DNA from: Psychrobacter sp. UBA6766
Lineage (GTDB): Bacteria; Pseudomonadota; Gammaproteobacteria; Pseudomonadales; Moraxellaceae
Direction of reading: 5' to 3'
Assembly (NCBI RefSeq): GCF_002453355.1
Contig: NZ_DKGQ01000004.1
Location: 234,301 to 276,988, forward strand
Length of the DNA stretch: 42,688 nucleotides
Below, one piece after another: positions 23,550 to 32,222 of the stretch. The position numbers and the translations under genes were made by a program. The first letter of the stretch is position 1. The number at the start of each line of letters is the position of its first letter. The notes under the pieces are model-generated. The model was not told the DNA's origin. It did no database searches and saw only the letters and a program-made list of their open reading frames with translations.

Positions 23550-24497
23550 CTAGGCATCAAACATCGCGCTGATAGATTCTTCGTTATTGATTCGGCGTAA
23601 GCTTTCAGCGAGCATTGGTGCGATACTTACTTGACGAATTTTGCTACAAGCTTTAGCAGCTTCAGATAATGGAATGGTATCGGTAACCACAATCTCATCA
23701 AGCGCTGATTCGCTGATATTTTTCAGCGCATTACCCGATAGGACAGGATGGGTAATATAGGCCAATACGCGGCGCGCACCATTTTGTTTTAGCGCTTCAG
23801 CGGCTTTACACAAGGTACCTGCGGTATCAACCATGTCATCAACAATCACGCAATCACGGTCACGAACATCACCGATGATATGCATCACTTGTGACTCATT
23901 GGCGCGGGCGCGGCGTTTATCAATAATCGCCATATCAGTGTCGCCTAACTGCTTAGCCATGGCGCGCGCACGAACCACACCGCCAACGTCAGGTGATACC
24001 ACCATGATGTTGTCGTAATCTTGCTTTTGTAGGTCCTTCAAAAGAACAGGGGTGCCGTAGATATTGTCTACAGGAATATCAAAGAAACCCTGAATCTGAT
24101 CTGAGTGCAAATCAACGGTCATCACGCGATCGATACTGACGATATTTAGCATGTCAGCGACGACTTTAGCAGAGATAGGCACACGAGCTGAACGTGGACG
24201 ACGGTCTTGGCGGGCATAACCAAAATACGGCATGACAGCAGTGATACGACCCGCACTAGAGCGACGCAAGGCGTCGGCCATCATCATGATTTCCATCAAA
24301 TTGTCGTTGGTCGGTGCACAAGTTGGCTGCATGATAAACACGTCTTTACCACGAACGTGTTCTTTGATTTCTACGGCGATTTCGCCATCAGAAAAACGCG
24401 TGATGTCAGCTTTACCAAGAGGTATATGGAGATGGTCGGCTACGGTTTTTGCTAATTCTGGGTGGGCATTGCCCGTAAAAATCGCCAAATAAGGCAT
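23550..24497 (-). CDS. prs: Ribose-phosphate pyrophosphokinase
   Basis: A 315-residue enzyme making PRPP from ribose 5-phosphate and ATP, feeding purine, pyrimidine, histidine, tryptophan and NAD synthesis. The class I signature is complete: FSDGEIAVEIKEHVRGKDVFIMQPTCAPTNDNLMEIMMM near the N-terminus, YFGYARQDRRPRSARVPISAKVVADML, VVSPDVGGVVRARAMA, and the PRPP loop VIVDDMVDTAGTLCKAAEAL. It lies downstream of two tRNA-Gln genes and of ispE and lolB, an order shared with Pseudomonas. Confidence 0.97.
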   Translation of the reverse strand: MPYLAIFTGNAHPELAKTVADHLHIPLGKADITRFSDGEIAVEIKEHVRGKDVFIMQPTCAPTNDNLMEIMMMADALRRSSAGRITAVMPYFGYARQDRRPRSARVPISAKVVADMLNIVSIDRVMTVDLHSDQIQGFFDIPVDNIYGTPVLLKDLQKQDYDNIMVVSPDVGGVVRARAMAKQLGDTDMAIIDKRRARANESQVMHIIGDVRDRDCVIVDDMVDTAGTLCKAAEALKQNGARRVLAYITHPVLSGNALKNISESALDEIVVTDTIPLSEAAKACSKIRQVSIAPMLAESLRRINNEESISAMFDA

Positions 24498-24607
24498 GAC
24501 AGAAGTCCTATTGATTAAATCAAGCAGCGACCGCTAAGCAGTGTCAAACTGCTCAAATTTAGAAAAGAGTGGTGAAAACTATTGATGACTACTATTACAG
24601 TAAAAAA

Positions 24608-24683
24608 TGGCAGGGGTAGCTGGACTCGAACCAACGGATGTCAGGATCAAAACCTGATGCCTTACCAACTTGGCTATACCCCT
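24608..24683 (-). tRNA. tRNA-Gln (TTG), copy 2
   Basis: Minus strand: acceptor arms AGGGGTA and TACCCCT, anticodon loop TTTTGAT (anticodon TTG), T-loop TTCGAGT, discriminator G and an encoded CCA. It is identical over its length to the copy at 24920-24995 and lies about 110 bp before prs. Confidence 0.96.
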
Positions 24684-24919
24684 GTAATGTCTAGGTTGCG
24701 AACGTCGATGTCTAATCATAACTTTAGTAACCGTCACTCTTAGAGTTGCGTCACGACCTTAGCGTTATCTTATCAACGAATAAACCGTCTCAAACATAAC
24801 TTTCCCTAACGGTGTTCATTGCGAACTATACCGAAACGGGGATAACATTGTCAATGTCAACAAGCAGCTATCTTAAACTGCTTATCCTAAATACACATCA
24901 AACGCTTTGAGCTTAAAAA

Positions 24920-24995
24920 TGGCAGGGGTAGCTGGACTCGAACCAACGGATGTCAGGATCAAAACCTGATGCCTTACCAACTTGGCTATACCCCT
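24920..24995 (-). tRNA. tRNA-Gln (TTG), copy 1
   Basis: Minus strand: same sequence as the copy at 24608-24683, with the encoded CCA at 24920-24922. It is the promoter-proximal copy of the pair; the spacer between the two is about 236 bp and unrelated to the tRNA. Confidence 0.96.
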
Positions 24996-25008
24996 ATTGA
25001 GGCGACCT

Positions 25009-25036
25009 ATTATAAATAAGTTTTCAGAATTTGCAA
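25009..25036 (-). promoter_or_regulatory. sigma70 promoter of the tRNA-Gln pair
   Basis: Minus strand: TTGCAA (25031-25036) and TATAAT (25009-25014) with a 16-bp spacer, just upstream of the first tRNA-Gln. The -35 is the same as that of tRNA-Ser in this window. Confidence 0.75.
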
Positions 25037-25167
25037 GGTCTTTAGCTTTTTTTATGGCTTTTATTCAAAACTAAATAAATTAGTGTGAGCAGTATAACTA
25101 AGATGCTAGTGAACACAGACTTCTTATTGACCTTTTAAAGCACAAGTAAATGCGCCAATAACGTTAT

Positions 25168-25740
25168 TTAAACGAGAGGATCAACCACTCTACCGCTCAT
25201 AAATACCGCAGGTTCTGTTAAACAAGCAGTGTTCTCTGGCTCATCAATAACAGTATCGCCTTTTCGTAAATAATAACCTTTTATATGCTCTTTAATGACA
25301 CCACTAGTGATGACTTCTTCACCGAGTTTAACTTTGGTTCCATTTAAGGAAATAGTTTGTTCATTTTCAAAAAGAATGGCTCTGTCTGGATAAAAAATAG
25401 GGCTAAGATATTCATTATTATTTTTGACAAAGTATAAACAGTTATTTTTGATGACATATTTGCCTTTATAGACAAAATTAATCTCGCGCATTGAAAGAGC
25501 AGCAGCATAAGTGAATAGTTCAGTAGGAGAGCTAGCTTTAGCATCCTGCTGAGGAAACGCTATTTTTTGAGAGCTATCTTTTTCTTTTATATCTGGTTGC
25601 TGTGGCAAAACGATATTATCGGAAAAATGGTTAGACTTATCATGAGGTTTAGAAAAAGATGCACAACCAGTCAAAATTGATGATATGCAAATAAAAACCG
25701 TGGCTGTCTTTAGACTATTATTTAGATATGAATGGTTCAT
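25168..25740 (-). CDS. Hypothetical lipoprotein inserted in the ispE-prs block
   Basis: A protein of 190 residues from the ATG at 25740; four further codons open at a GTG at 25752. The N-terminus has a signal peptide ending in ISSILTGC, with the lipidated Cys near residue 25, then a Ser/Lys/Pro-rich linker of about 40 residues. A small mature domain includes FTYAAALSMREINFVYKGKYVIKNNCLYF and several short beta-like segments. I do not recognise the family. It sits between ispE and tRNA-Gln, where Pseudomonas-type genomes have no gene, and its codons are more AT-rich than those of its neighbours, suggesting a later insertion. Confidence 0.75.
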   Translation of the reverse strand: MNHSYLNNSLKTATVFICISSILTGCASFSKPHDKSNHFSDNIVLPQQPDIKEKDSSQKIAFPQQDAKASSPTELFTYAAALSMREINFVYKGKYVIKNNCLYFVKNNNEYLSPIFYPDRAILFENEQTISLNGTKVKLGEEVITSGVIKEHIKGYYLRKGDTVIDEPENTACLTEPAVFMSGRVVDPLV

Positions 25741-25830
25741 ATTGATACCCACTTATTTTAAGGCTTATAAGATACTTTTGTGTCTAAAAGACGCAATCGA
25801 CTGATAGTTTGATTCAATCTATAGGTTATA

Positions 25831-26781
25831 TTACAAATTCCTTACCATATACCCTGCACAAGGTGCATCTTCAATCCATTTAGCTAACAGTTTTTCATCA
25901 GTGGCAATACTTGCATCCAATGGCAAAAACACAGCACTACCAGAACCCGTCATTCGTGCTGCTCCCAATGCTTGTGTCTCTAACCCTTGCAAATAATGTA
26001 ATGCTTCATCAACAGCAGGAGCTAGGCTAGTGACCACTGGCGTGAACACGTTTTGATAGGGCGCATTCAAATGTTGAGCATAATCACTGCACTGGTTTTT
26101 AATTGTCTCAATCGATAGCGGGGCGATATCTCGTTGTAGCTTTGGATGTGCGAACAGCTTGGCAGTATTCACGTGAGCATCAGGCGTCAAGATTAAATAG
26201 TGCTGGTCTGGCAAATCAACGGCGGTCAGTTCTTCACCAATGCCTGTCGCAATCGCATCTTGCCTAAAGATAAAAATTGGTACATCTGCGCCAACTTTGG
26301 CGCCGATTCTTATTAGCTCGTTTTGAGTAAAGTTAAATTGCCAAATTTCATTAAGAGCAACCAATGTCGTTGCGGCGTTGGACGAGCCGCCGCCCAATCC
26401 TGCGCCCATCGGTAGGTGTTTGTCTAAGGCGATTTGTATTTTTGCTAGCTGCTTAGGTAGTTTGTTTGCGTGGATGGCAAAGCTTAATAACGTACTAGCA
26501 GCTTTAACAATAAGATTGTCACTGATACTGCTGGTTATCGTATCTGCACCAGTCAACGTGAGAAGCTTACTACAAAGGTGGTTAACATCTAATGTACTGT
26601 CTAAAAGCGTTACTTTATCTGCGACTGAAAAATGTAGATAATCGCCCCAGTCGAGCAGCCGAAAGACGGTTTGCAGATTATGATAGCCATCAGCGCGCTT
26701 TTCGGTAATATGCAAAAATAAATTAATCTTTGCCGGTGATAAGCGCGTGATAGATGAAGTTGCCGTGGTGCGTTCGGTCAT
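25831..26781 (-). CDS. ispE: 4-diphosphocytidyl-2-C-methyl-D-erythritol kinase
   Basis: A 316-residue GHMP kinase of the MEP pathway, phosphorylating CDP-methylerythritol on the way to isoprenoids. Seen: SPAKINLFLHITEKRADGYHNLQTVF at the N-terminus, the ATP loop LPMGAGLGGGSSNAATTL, and the C-terminal GAARMTGSGSAVFLP. It lies between lolB (72 bp upstream) and the lipoprotein and tRNA-Gln genes, as part of the block lolB-ispE-tRNA-Gln-prs. Confidence 0.96.
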   Translation of the reverse strand: MTERTTATSSITRLSPAKINLFLHITEKRADGYHNLQTVFRLLDWGDYLHFSVADKVTLLDSTLDVNHLCSKLLTLTGADTITSSISDNLIVKAASTLLSFAIHANKLPKQLAKIQIALDKHLPMGAGLGGGSSNAATTLVALNEIWQFNFTQNELIRIGAKVGADVPIFIFRQDAIATGIGEELTAVDLPDQHYLILTPDAHVNTAKLFAHPKLQRDIAPLSIETIKNQCSDYAQHLNAPYQNVFTPVVTSLAPAVDEALHYLQGLETQALGAARMTGSGSAVFLPLDASIATDEKLLAKWIEDAPCAGYMVRNL

Positions 26782-26853
26782 AGATAAGCGTCTTTAGGAA
26801 TTATTCTTAAAGGTAACAGTCGTAAAGTTAACAATGAATTCTGCGTGAAGTTA

Positions 26854-27480
26854 TTATTTTTGATGGTCAATCGTCATCACAACTTTATTACCTTGTGATT
26901 GCACCGCGCTGATTTTGTTTGGCAGCTTATCATTGCCTTTATAACTGAAATTGGCTTGCCATTCACCGTTTACGGAGCTGATCAAACGATTTTGCGCATC
27001 AAGCTGTGGTGCGCTGTCTGAAGGCGCTGGGCGACCCGATATCCAGTACGGCATTTGTGAGATGGGCGCTTGCCAGCCAGTCGCCTTTTTGAGTAAGGTT
27101 TCAGGGTCAGCTGCGGTCAACGTACCGGTTTTCTCACTCACCAAGGTCGCCGATTGACCATTGTATTCGATATTGGTTTTGCCAATACCGAGCGCACCAA
27201 TAAGCTCAATTGCAAAACGGTCATTTTGCTGGCCCCACGCATAAAACGCACTTCCGCCTTGAGTTCCTGAGTTGTCATTACCCGGTGTGGTGACACCGAT
27301 TTTGCCCGTAATATTAAAGCTTTCAAGTTTCTTCGGTTGTTCAGCATTTTGACCTTGTACGGTCGTGGTCGGCTGATTGGTGGCGTTTGCTGTCTTCAAT
27401 GACTGACAACCAGAAGTAATAACCGTTGCGGCAGTCATCGCCGCAAGTAGCGATAATTTATTAAACTTATAAGATGACAT
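26854..27480 (-). CDS. lolB: Outer membrane lipoprotein receptor LolB
   Basis: A 208-residue lipoprotein that takes lipoproteins from periplasmic LolA and inserts them in the outer membrane. It has a signal peptide with lipobox VITSGC (Cys25), then a LolB domain with SFNITGKIGV, GSAFYAWGQQNDRFAIELIGALGIGKTNIEYNGQSATLV and MPYWISGRPAP, the usual region before the C-terminal strands. A polar linker of about 30 residues separates the two. ispE follows 72 bp downstream. Sequence conservation of LolB is low, so synteny adds to the call. Confidence 0.92.
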   Translation of the reverse strand: MSSYKFNKLSLLAAMTAATVITSGCQSLKTANATNQPTTTVQGQNAEQPKKLESFNITGKIGVTTPGNDNSGTQGGSAFYAWGQQNDRFAIELIGALGIGKTNIEYNGQSATLVSEKTGTLTAADPETLLKKATGWQAPISQMPYWISGRPAPSDSAPQLDAQNRLISSVNGEWQANFSYKGNDKLPNKISAVQSQGNKVVMTIDHQK

Positions 27481-27691
27481 GATTTATCCTCAAAAATAGG
27501 CAGATTTTTAAAAGTCTTGATTTTAAAAGTAATAATTTTAACAGGCAGTTAGCTTAAGCGTCATTTGTTACGCGGTGATGCGTGGCTGTTCACTTTTTAT
27601 AACTGGTTTGCAGTGTTTATAGCACGCGTTTTTTATTGTTCCTACTAGCATTTTATTATCAGTATTGAAGACACTTTAAACAAAGAGCCTA

Positions 27692-29632
27692 TTAGTAAAG
27701 TTGTATGCGGTCGCTGACATTGCGCTGTCCAAATGAAAACCGCTGTTGTAATTCAGCAAGCAAAGCGTCAACTTTTTCATTATCGCCCAAACCCTGATAA
27801 GCGCGAAGCAGTAGCGTTCCTGAACGCAGAGTGGGAAAAACGTCATAAGGTGTTTGAAGATAGTCGATGACTTGTTGGTAGTTTTTAGTCGCTAAGGCAT
27901 CTGCTGCCAGGACGTTTAATGCTTGCAAATGTAGCTCATTATCATAACGCGGATCATCATAGCGAATCTCAATGATAGATTTCGCCAGTGCCAAACCCTG
28001 CTCAGAGCTTCGTTCATTGGCGAGTAATAACTGTGCGTAACTGAGCTGATAAGAAAGATTGGTTGGGTCAAGTGCTTGCAGATGATTGAGAAGCGTACGC
28101 TTAACGACGTAATCGTCTTTATCATCCAGGAGCTGAGCGCGGGCAAACAATAACATCTCATTATTAGGGTATTTACGGCTGGCGCGCGTTAATAAGCGTA
28201 GCGCTGCATCGGGTTCATTTTGCTGCCATAAAATGTCTGCTTGCAGGACAAAGCTATCAGGCGCGAAGATGCTAAAGTCTTTACGCAGCCTTTCTAAAGT
28301 GGCCATAGCGGCATCGACATCATCATTCAGTAGCTCAAACGAAACCACTTTTCGCCGCGCTTCTAAGACCAAGTCCTCTTGCATAACACCATTTAGGTAG
28401 TATTTTGCTTGCTCAAAACGCTGCTGCCGCTCGGCACTGATACCAAGATAATAATAGGCTTGATCAAGGTAAGCAGGGTTTTTGGCTAATATATTGAGCA
28501 GTTGATCGGCACTAGAGTATTCTTCAACGTCTAAGCTCACAAGTGCTGCCAGCAATGTAATTTCATCATCATCGGCAAAGCGCTCGTGTGCATCAAGCAA
28601 CAGCCGCCACGCTTGCTCACTTTGTTTTAAGTCGAGTAAGTAGCGAATCTCATATAAGTATAAACTCTTGCTATCAGGGTTACGCAGGCGCGCTTGGCCA
28701 ACATAATCAAGGACAGCTTCTGCTGGTTTGGTCTTTCGTAATATGTCGGCTTTTAGCGTAATGAAAGGCACATAATCGGGCTGGCGTGCAAGAGCGCGAT
28801 CAATGTGGACAATCGCAATCTCAGGCTCATTAAACTGATAAAGTAAACCCGCTTTTAATACCGACAATGACGCATTTTGCTCGCTATCGATAGGCTGCAA
28901 GGCGGCGAGAAGCTCGCGCTTGTCTTCATCGGTATTGGGATAAATGCCAATCAGAATTTCACTCAGATCGGCACGCGGGTCATAGTTTAAGATACGGTTT
29001 AAAGTTGCGCCCGCCAGCTCATAATCGTGTGCCCGTAGTGCCAAATGCGCCACATAAAACCAAGCAGGAACGTGATCAGGGTTTTGGTCTTGCCAAGTTT
29101 TGGCAAACTGTAATGAGTTCTCAACGTTTTCATTGCGTAGAGATAAGCTAAGCGCCCGTTCAAACACTGGCGTCGCATCTTGTTTAAATGACTGCTGTTT
29201 ATAAATGGTTAGTGCTCGCTCGGCATCACCACGATCCGCCGCAAACTCGGCATCTAAAAGCGCGTATAAACTTGGCTCGCTAAGCTCCGATTGCCAAACG
29301 TTTGCTGATGCTAGGCTGTCTACATCAGCGACGTTTTCTGTTGTTTGAGGCTGTGGATTTGACGGCTGAGTAGTCGATGGCTGAGGAAGCATTCCATTAG
29401 AAGTATGACCAATGATATCGGTATCGATTGTTTGAGAAGGTAAGACTTTAGAGGAATGGGACAAGTCAGTACTTAACATTGAAGCGGTCAATACAGGGTT
29501 AGTATATTTGGCCTGGACAGGTAATCCTAGGCATAAGCAAATGGCCAACGACAAAGTTAGCTTGTAACGCTGGCATAGGCGCTCAATAGTGTCATGCAAT
29601 AAAGCGCGGAGGCGAGATTGATCATTATACAT
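27692..29632 (-). CDS. Tetratricopeptide repeat protein, exported
   Basis: A 646-residue protein. A long basic N-terminal region leads into the hydrophobic segment LTLSLAICLCLGLPVQAKY, a likely signal peptide cut after VQA near residue 41. A Ser/Thr/Pro/Gln-rich linker follows, then at least ten TPR-like helical pairs to the C-terminus (for example WFYVAHLALRAHDYELAGATLNRILNYDP and AYYYLGISAERQQRFEQAKYYLNGVMQED). It corresponds in position to the TPR protein encoded beside lolB in Pseudomonas. TPR arrays bind partner proteins; the partner here is unknown. It is divergent from hemA across a gap of about 630 bp. Confidence 0.88.
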   Translation of the reverse strand: MYNDQSRLRALLHDTIERLCQRYKLTLSLAICLCLGLPVQAKYTNPVLTASMLSTDLSHSSKVLPSQTIDTDIIGHTSNGMLPQPSTTQPSNPQPQTTENVADVDSLASANVWQSELSEPSLYALLDAEFAADRGDAERALTIYKQQSFKQDATPVFERALSLSLRNENVENSLQFAKTWQDQNPDHVPAWFYVAHLALRAHDYELAGATLNRILNYDPRADLSEILIGIYPNTDEDKRELLAALQPIDSEQNASLSVLKAGLLYQFNEPEIAIVHIDRALARQPDYVPFITLKADILRKTKPAEAVLDYVGQARLRNPDSKSLYLYEIRYLLDLKQSEQAWRLLLDAHERFADDDEITLLAALVSLDVEEYSSADQLLNILAKNPAYLDQAYYYLGISAERQQRFEQAKYYLNGVMQEDLVLEARRKVVSFELLNDDVDAAMATLERLRKDFSIFAPDSFVLQADILWQQNEPDAALRLLTRASRKYPNNEMLLFARAQLLDDKDDYVVKRTLLNHLQALDPTNLSYQLSYAQLLLANERSSEQGLALAKSIIEIRYDDPRYDNELHLQALNVLAADALATKNYQQVIDYLQTPYDVFPTLRSGTLLLRAYQGLGDNEKVDALLAELQQRFSFGQRNVSDRIQLY

Positions 29633-30062
29633 AGGTTGTAATCTAAAGGATGACCCAAAAAAATCATAGCTAGCAATGTTTTCCCGTCAGATCGATCGCA
29701 TGCTAACAGGAAGATTTTATTGTCATTATTTTAAAAATAGCGGCAAAAAATATTTGTTATGAACATTATAAGAGCAGGTTGAGAGGATAAACAATAGCGT
29801 CCGTGTTACTCAAATATTAGCAATATTTATGCAATTAAGTAACTACTATAAATGACCCGACGTGATTCCTGATAACTGAATCATTCAACGATGAGTCATA
29901 GTGGATAGGCAAGGCAGACACGACTGGCATTTTCTAAAACTTATCTATGGAGCAGCGTTTACTTTAAAAGCCGTCATGGCAGTTGATTTATCGCGGGCAT
30001 GCCCAGATACAGACAAATATTATCGCCTAGCGTTGCGTGTTAAATAAAGCCAGCAATAATGA

Positions 30063-30068
30063 TATAAT
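30063..30068 (+). promoter_or_regulatory. Likely -10 of the hemA promoter
   Basis: TATAAT preceded at about 17 bp by TTAAAT. The start would be near 30075, giving a leader of about 185 nt before hemA. Confidence 0.5.
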
Positions 30069-30126
30069 AGGCGCTTTTTAGCGCGTTGACGTGAGCATAG
30101 TCGTTTAAAGACATTTTTCCACAGGC

Positions 30127-30156
30127 AGTTTATCAAGCACTAGTTTATCAAGCACT
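30127..30156. repeat. Tandem 2 x 15 bp repeat in the hemA leader
   Basis: AGTTTATCAAGCACT occurs twice with no gap and no mismatch, about 105-134 bp before the hemA start codon, inside the predicted untranslated leader. Confidence 0.9.
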
Positions 30157-30260
30157 GTTTGTGAAAAGCTGTTTTTTAGCACTGCTGATTGAATAAGGTT
30201 TCTTAACATTCTAAGAGCGTTTGGCTAGCAGATGAACGTTTTATTTATGGTCTATCAATA

Positions 30261-31643
30261 ATGAGATTAGTGGTCATTGGGGTCAATCACAAAACCGCAC
30301 CAGTCGCTCTGCGAGAGCGCTTGGCGCTTGTCGGTGACGATGTAAACATTGCCCTCAACCAGCTAAAAAGCTTTACTGATGGTAGCGTCATTGTCTCGAC
30401 TTGTAATCGTACTGAGATTTATGCGCTCGTCCCGCAAGTGTCATCGCCATCAGAATCTGGTGCGTCCTTATCAGAGCCGAAAACGGCTATTGTGGCCAAT
30501 AATGCCATTAGTGCCCAGCCTTCTTCAGCAGCAATCAGCGCTCACATCTTAAAAATTAAAGCGTGGCTGGCTGATTTTAAGCAGTTACCTTTAACTGAGA
30601 TTGACCCTTATCTTTATGTTCACCGTGACACTCATGCCCTGACACACTGGCTACGAGTCGCCGCTGGTCTTGACTCAATGATATTAGGCGAGCCGCAGAT
30701 ACTGGGTCAAATTAAGCGTGCTGTGCATTTGGCGCAAGACCAAAAAGCTCTGAGCAATCAGCTTGGCTGGATTGTCGATCAGGTATTTGCGGCTGCCAAA
30801 CGCGTGCGTAATGAAACTAAAGTCGGCGCTCAAGCAGTATCACTCAGTTATGCGGCTGCTAAATTGGTGACGCAAATATTTGATGATTTACCCAGTCGCA
30901 CGCTGTTGATAGTTGCCGCAGGCGAGATGAATCGCTTGGTAGCGACCCATATTGCGGGGCTTGGGGTAGGACGGGTAATTATTTGTAACCGTAATCCTGA
31001 GCGCGCCGAAGCCTTGGCCGCTGAATTGCGTCGACCCGATCGTATTGTAGAAGTAAAATCGCTTCAAGAGTTGCCGCAAATCTTGGCAGAGGCTGACATT
31101 GTCAGTAGCTGTAGCGGCAGTATGGATATATTGATTGATAAAACCATGACCTTGCGAGCACTTAAAAGTCGTCGCTATCAACCGATGCTGATGATTGATT
31201 TGGCAGTGCCACGCGATATCGACTCGACCATTAGTCGCATCGATGATATCTATTTGTATTCTGTTGATGACTTACAACATGTTATCGCAGGTAATATCGA
31301 GCAGCGCCGGCAAGCAGCGGTCGATGCTGAGTTACTTGTCAGCCAATTGGTTGTTGAAATGGATCGACGCTTTCAAGTGCGCCAGGTGGGCAAAGAGATT
31401 CAACAGTATCGCGCCCGAACTCATGACCAAGTGGATAAACTGCTGCATGAATCTATTGCTAAGCTGCAACAGGATAATGCCAGTCCTGAAGCAATTATTA
31501 CTGAGCTGTCGCGGCGATTGACCCAAACGTTAACCCATGCGCCATCGAAGCTGATGCGTAAAGCCGCACGCGAAGGTGACAATGAGCTTCTAGACTTTGT
31601 GGTTTCAGGATTACAAGACGCGCATCGTGGCCGTCGTCAGTAG
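30261..31643 (+). CDS. hemA: Glutamyl-tRNA reductase
   Basis: A 460-residue enzyme that reduces glutamyl-tRNA(Glu) to glutamate-1-semialdehyde, the first and rate-limiting step of the C5 haem pathway; hemL of this window does the next step. Seen: VIGVNHKTAPVALRERLAL, STCNRTEIYAL with the nucleophile Cys48, HWLRVAAGLDSMILGEPQILGQIK, the NADPH-binding part AAGEMNRLVATHIAGLG, and the C-terminal dimerisation helices. Residues from about 57 to 98 form a Ser/Ala/Pro-rich insertion (VSSPSESGASLSEPK and on) absent from E. coli HemA (418 residues), which explains the extra length. No prfA follows directly. Confidence 0.95.
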   Translation: MRLVVIGVNHKTAPVALRERLALVGDDVNIALNQLKSFTDGSVIVSTCNRTEIYALVPQVSSPSESGASLSEPKTAIVANNAISAQPSSAAISAHILKIKAWLADFKQLPLTEIDPYLYVHRDTHALTHWLRVAAGLDSMILGEPQILGQIKRAVHLAQDQKALSNQLGWIVDQVFAAAKRVRNETKVGAQAVSLSYAAAKLVTQIFDDLPSRTLLIVAAGEMNRLVATHIAGLGVGRVIICNRNPERAEALAAELRRPDRIVEVKSLQELPQILAEADIVSSCSGSMDILIDKTMTLRALKSRRYQPMLMIDLAVPRDIDSTISRIDDIYLYSVDDLQHVIAGNIEQRRQAAVDAELLVSQLVVEMDRRFQVRQVGKEIQQYRARTHDQVDKLLHESIAKLQQDNASPEAIITELSRRLTQTLTHAPSKLMRKAAREGDNELLDFVVSGLQDAHRGRRQ

Positions 31644-32222
31644 CGACTTTTCCTGTTAACTATCTGTTGTTTTTTCTATTGGCTATTTATTTTAGGACCC
31701 CTTCTGCTAAAACTATTTGTCTTAAAAAATGCAATTTAGCTAAGCAAGTAACTTACGCAAACCTAGCGTTGTCAACCCGCATTATCAGTGCTAATATCAA
31801 GTTGTTATGAGTATATTAAGTGATGATAATTTTTCTTTATATGGTAGCAATCATTTTTTAGTTAACCTCTAATGGATTGGGATTAGCTATTTTTCAAAGC
31901 TCAAAGTTATTAATTGCTTCTTAATATCTTCTCATCTCACTAGTTGTCAGCATCTATTGTTAATAGACTGCTCATGCGCTGTTATGATAATGGCGCGTCT
32001 ATTGTATGTAGTATTGTTTAAAAATAAAAAACAAAGCGCACAAGACTTTCTCGTCAACGGCAATAGCGCTAGGATAAAGTGCTATATCGTCAACCCTGCG
32101 TCATACTCTCGATTATTACTCGATATTAGTGCCGAATGGATACTATCTATAGTAGTATTTGGCCAGTTATAAGTAAAATTTGAAAATACCTATATTCTCT
32201 AACAATAAACTAGGAGCGTCCT
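31644..32222. other. Intergenic region, no convincing gene
   Basis: About 580 AT-rich bases between hemA and the aminotransferase gene. A 71-codon frame at 31957-32172 opens with TTG, lacks a ribosome-binding site and has no recognisable protein character. A short hairpin, TACTAT-CT-ATAGTA, lies at 32141-32154. No intrinsic terminator for hemA was recognised. Confidence 0.5.

Larger units (their letters stand above)
29633..30260. other. Intergenic region upstream of hemA
   Basis: About 630 bases without a gene. It holds a likely hemA -10 (TATAAT, 30063-30068, with TTAAAT about 17 bp upstream), a GCGC-TTTTTA-GCGC hairpin right after it (about 30071-30084), and a tandem 15-mer at 30127-30156 in the predicted leader. 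The palindrome GGGCATGCCC occurs near 29994-30003. Confidence 0.5.

Noticed and set aside
9696..31721. Shared 14-mer AAAACTATTTGTCT after both hemL and hemA
   Set aside because: A few exact 14-mer pairs are expected by chance in an AT-rich window of this size, and there is no symmetry or fixed distance to the genes.
31957..32172. 71-codon frame between hemA and the aminotransferase gene
   Set aside because: TTG start, no ribosome-binding site, and a composition like translated AT-rich spacer; no family resemblance.
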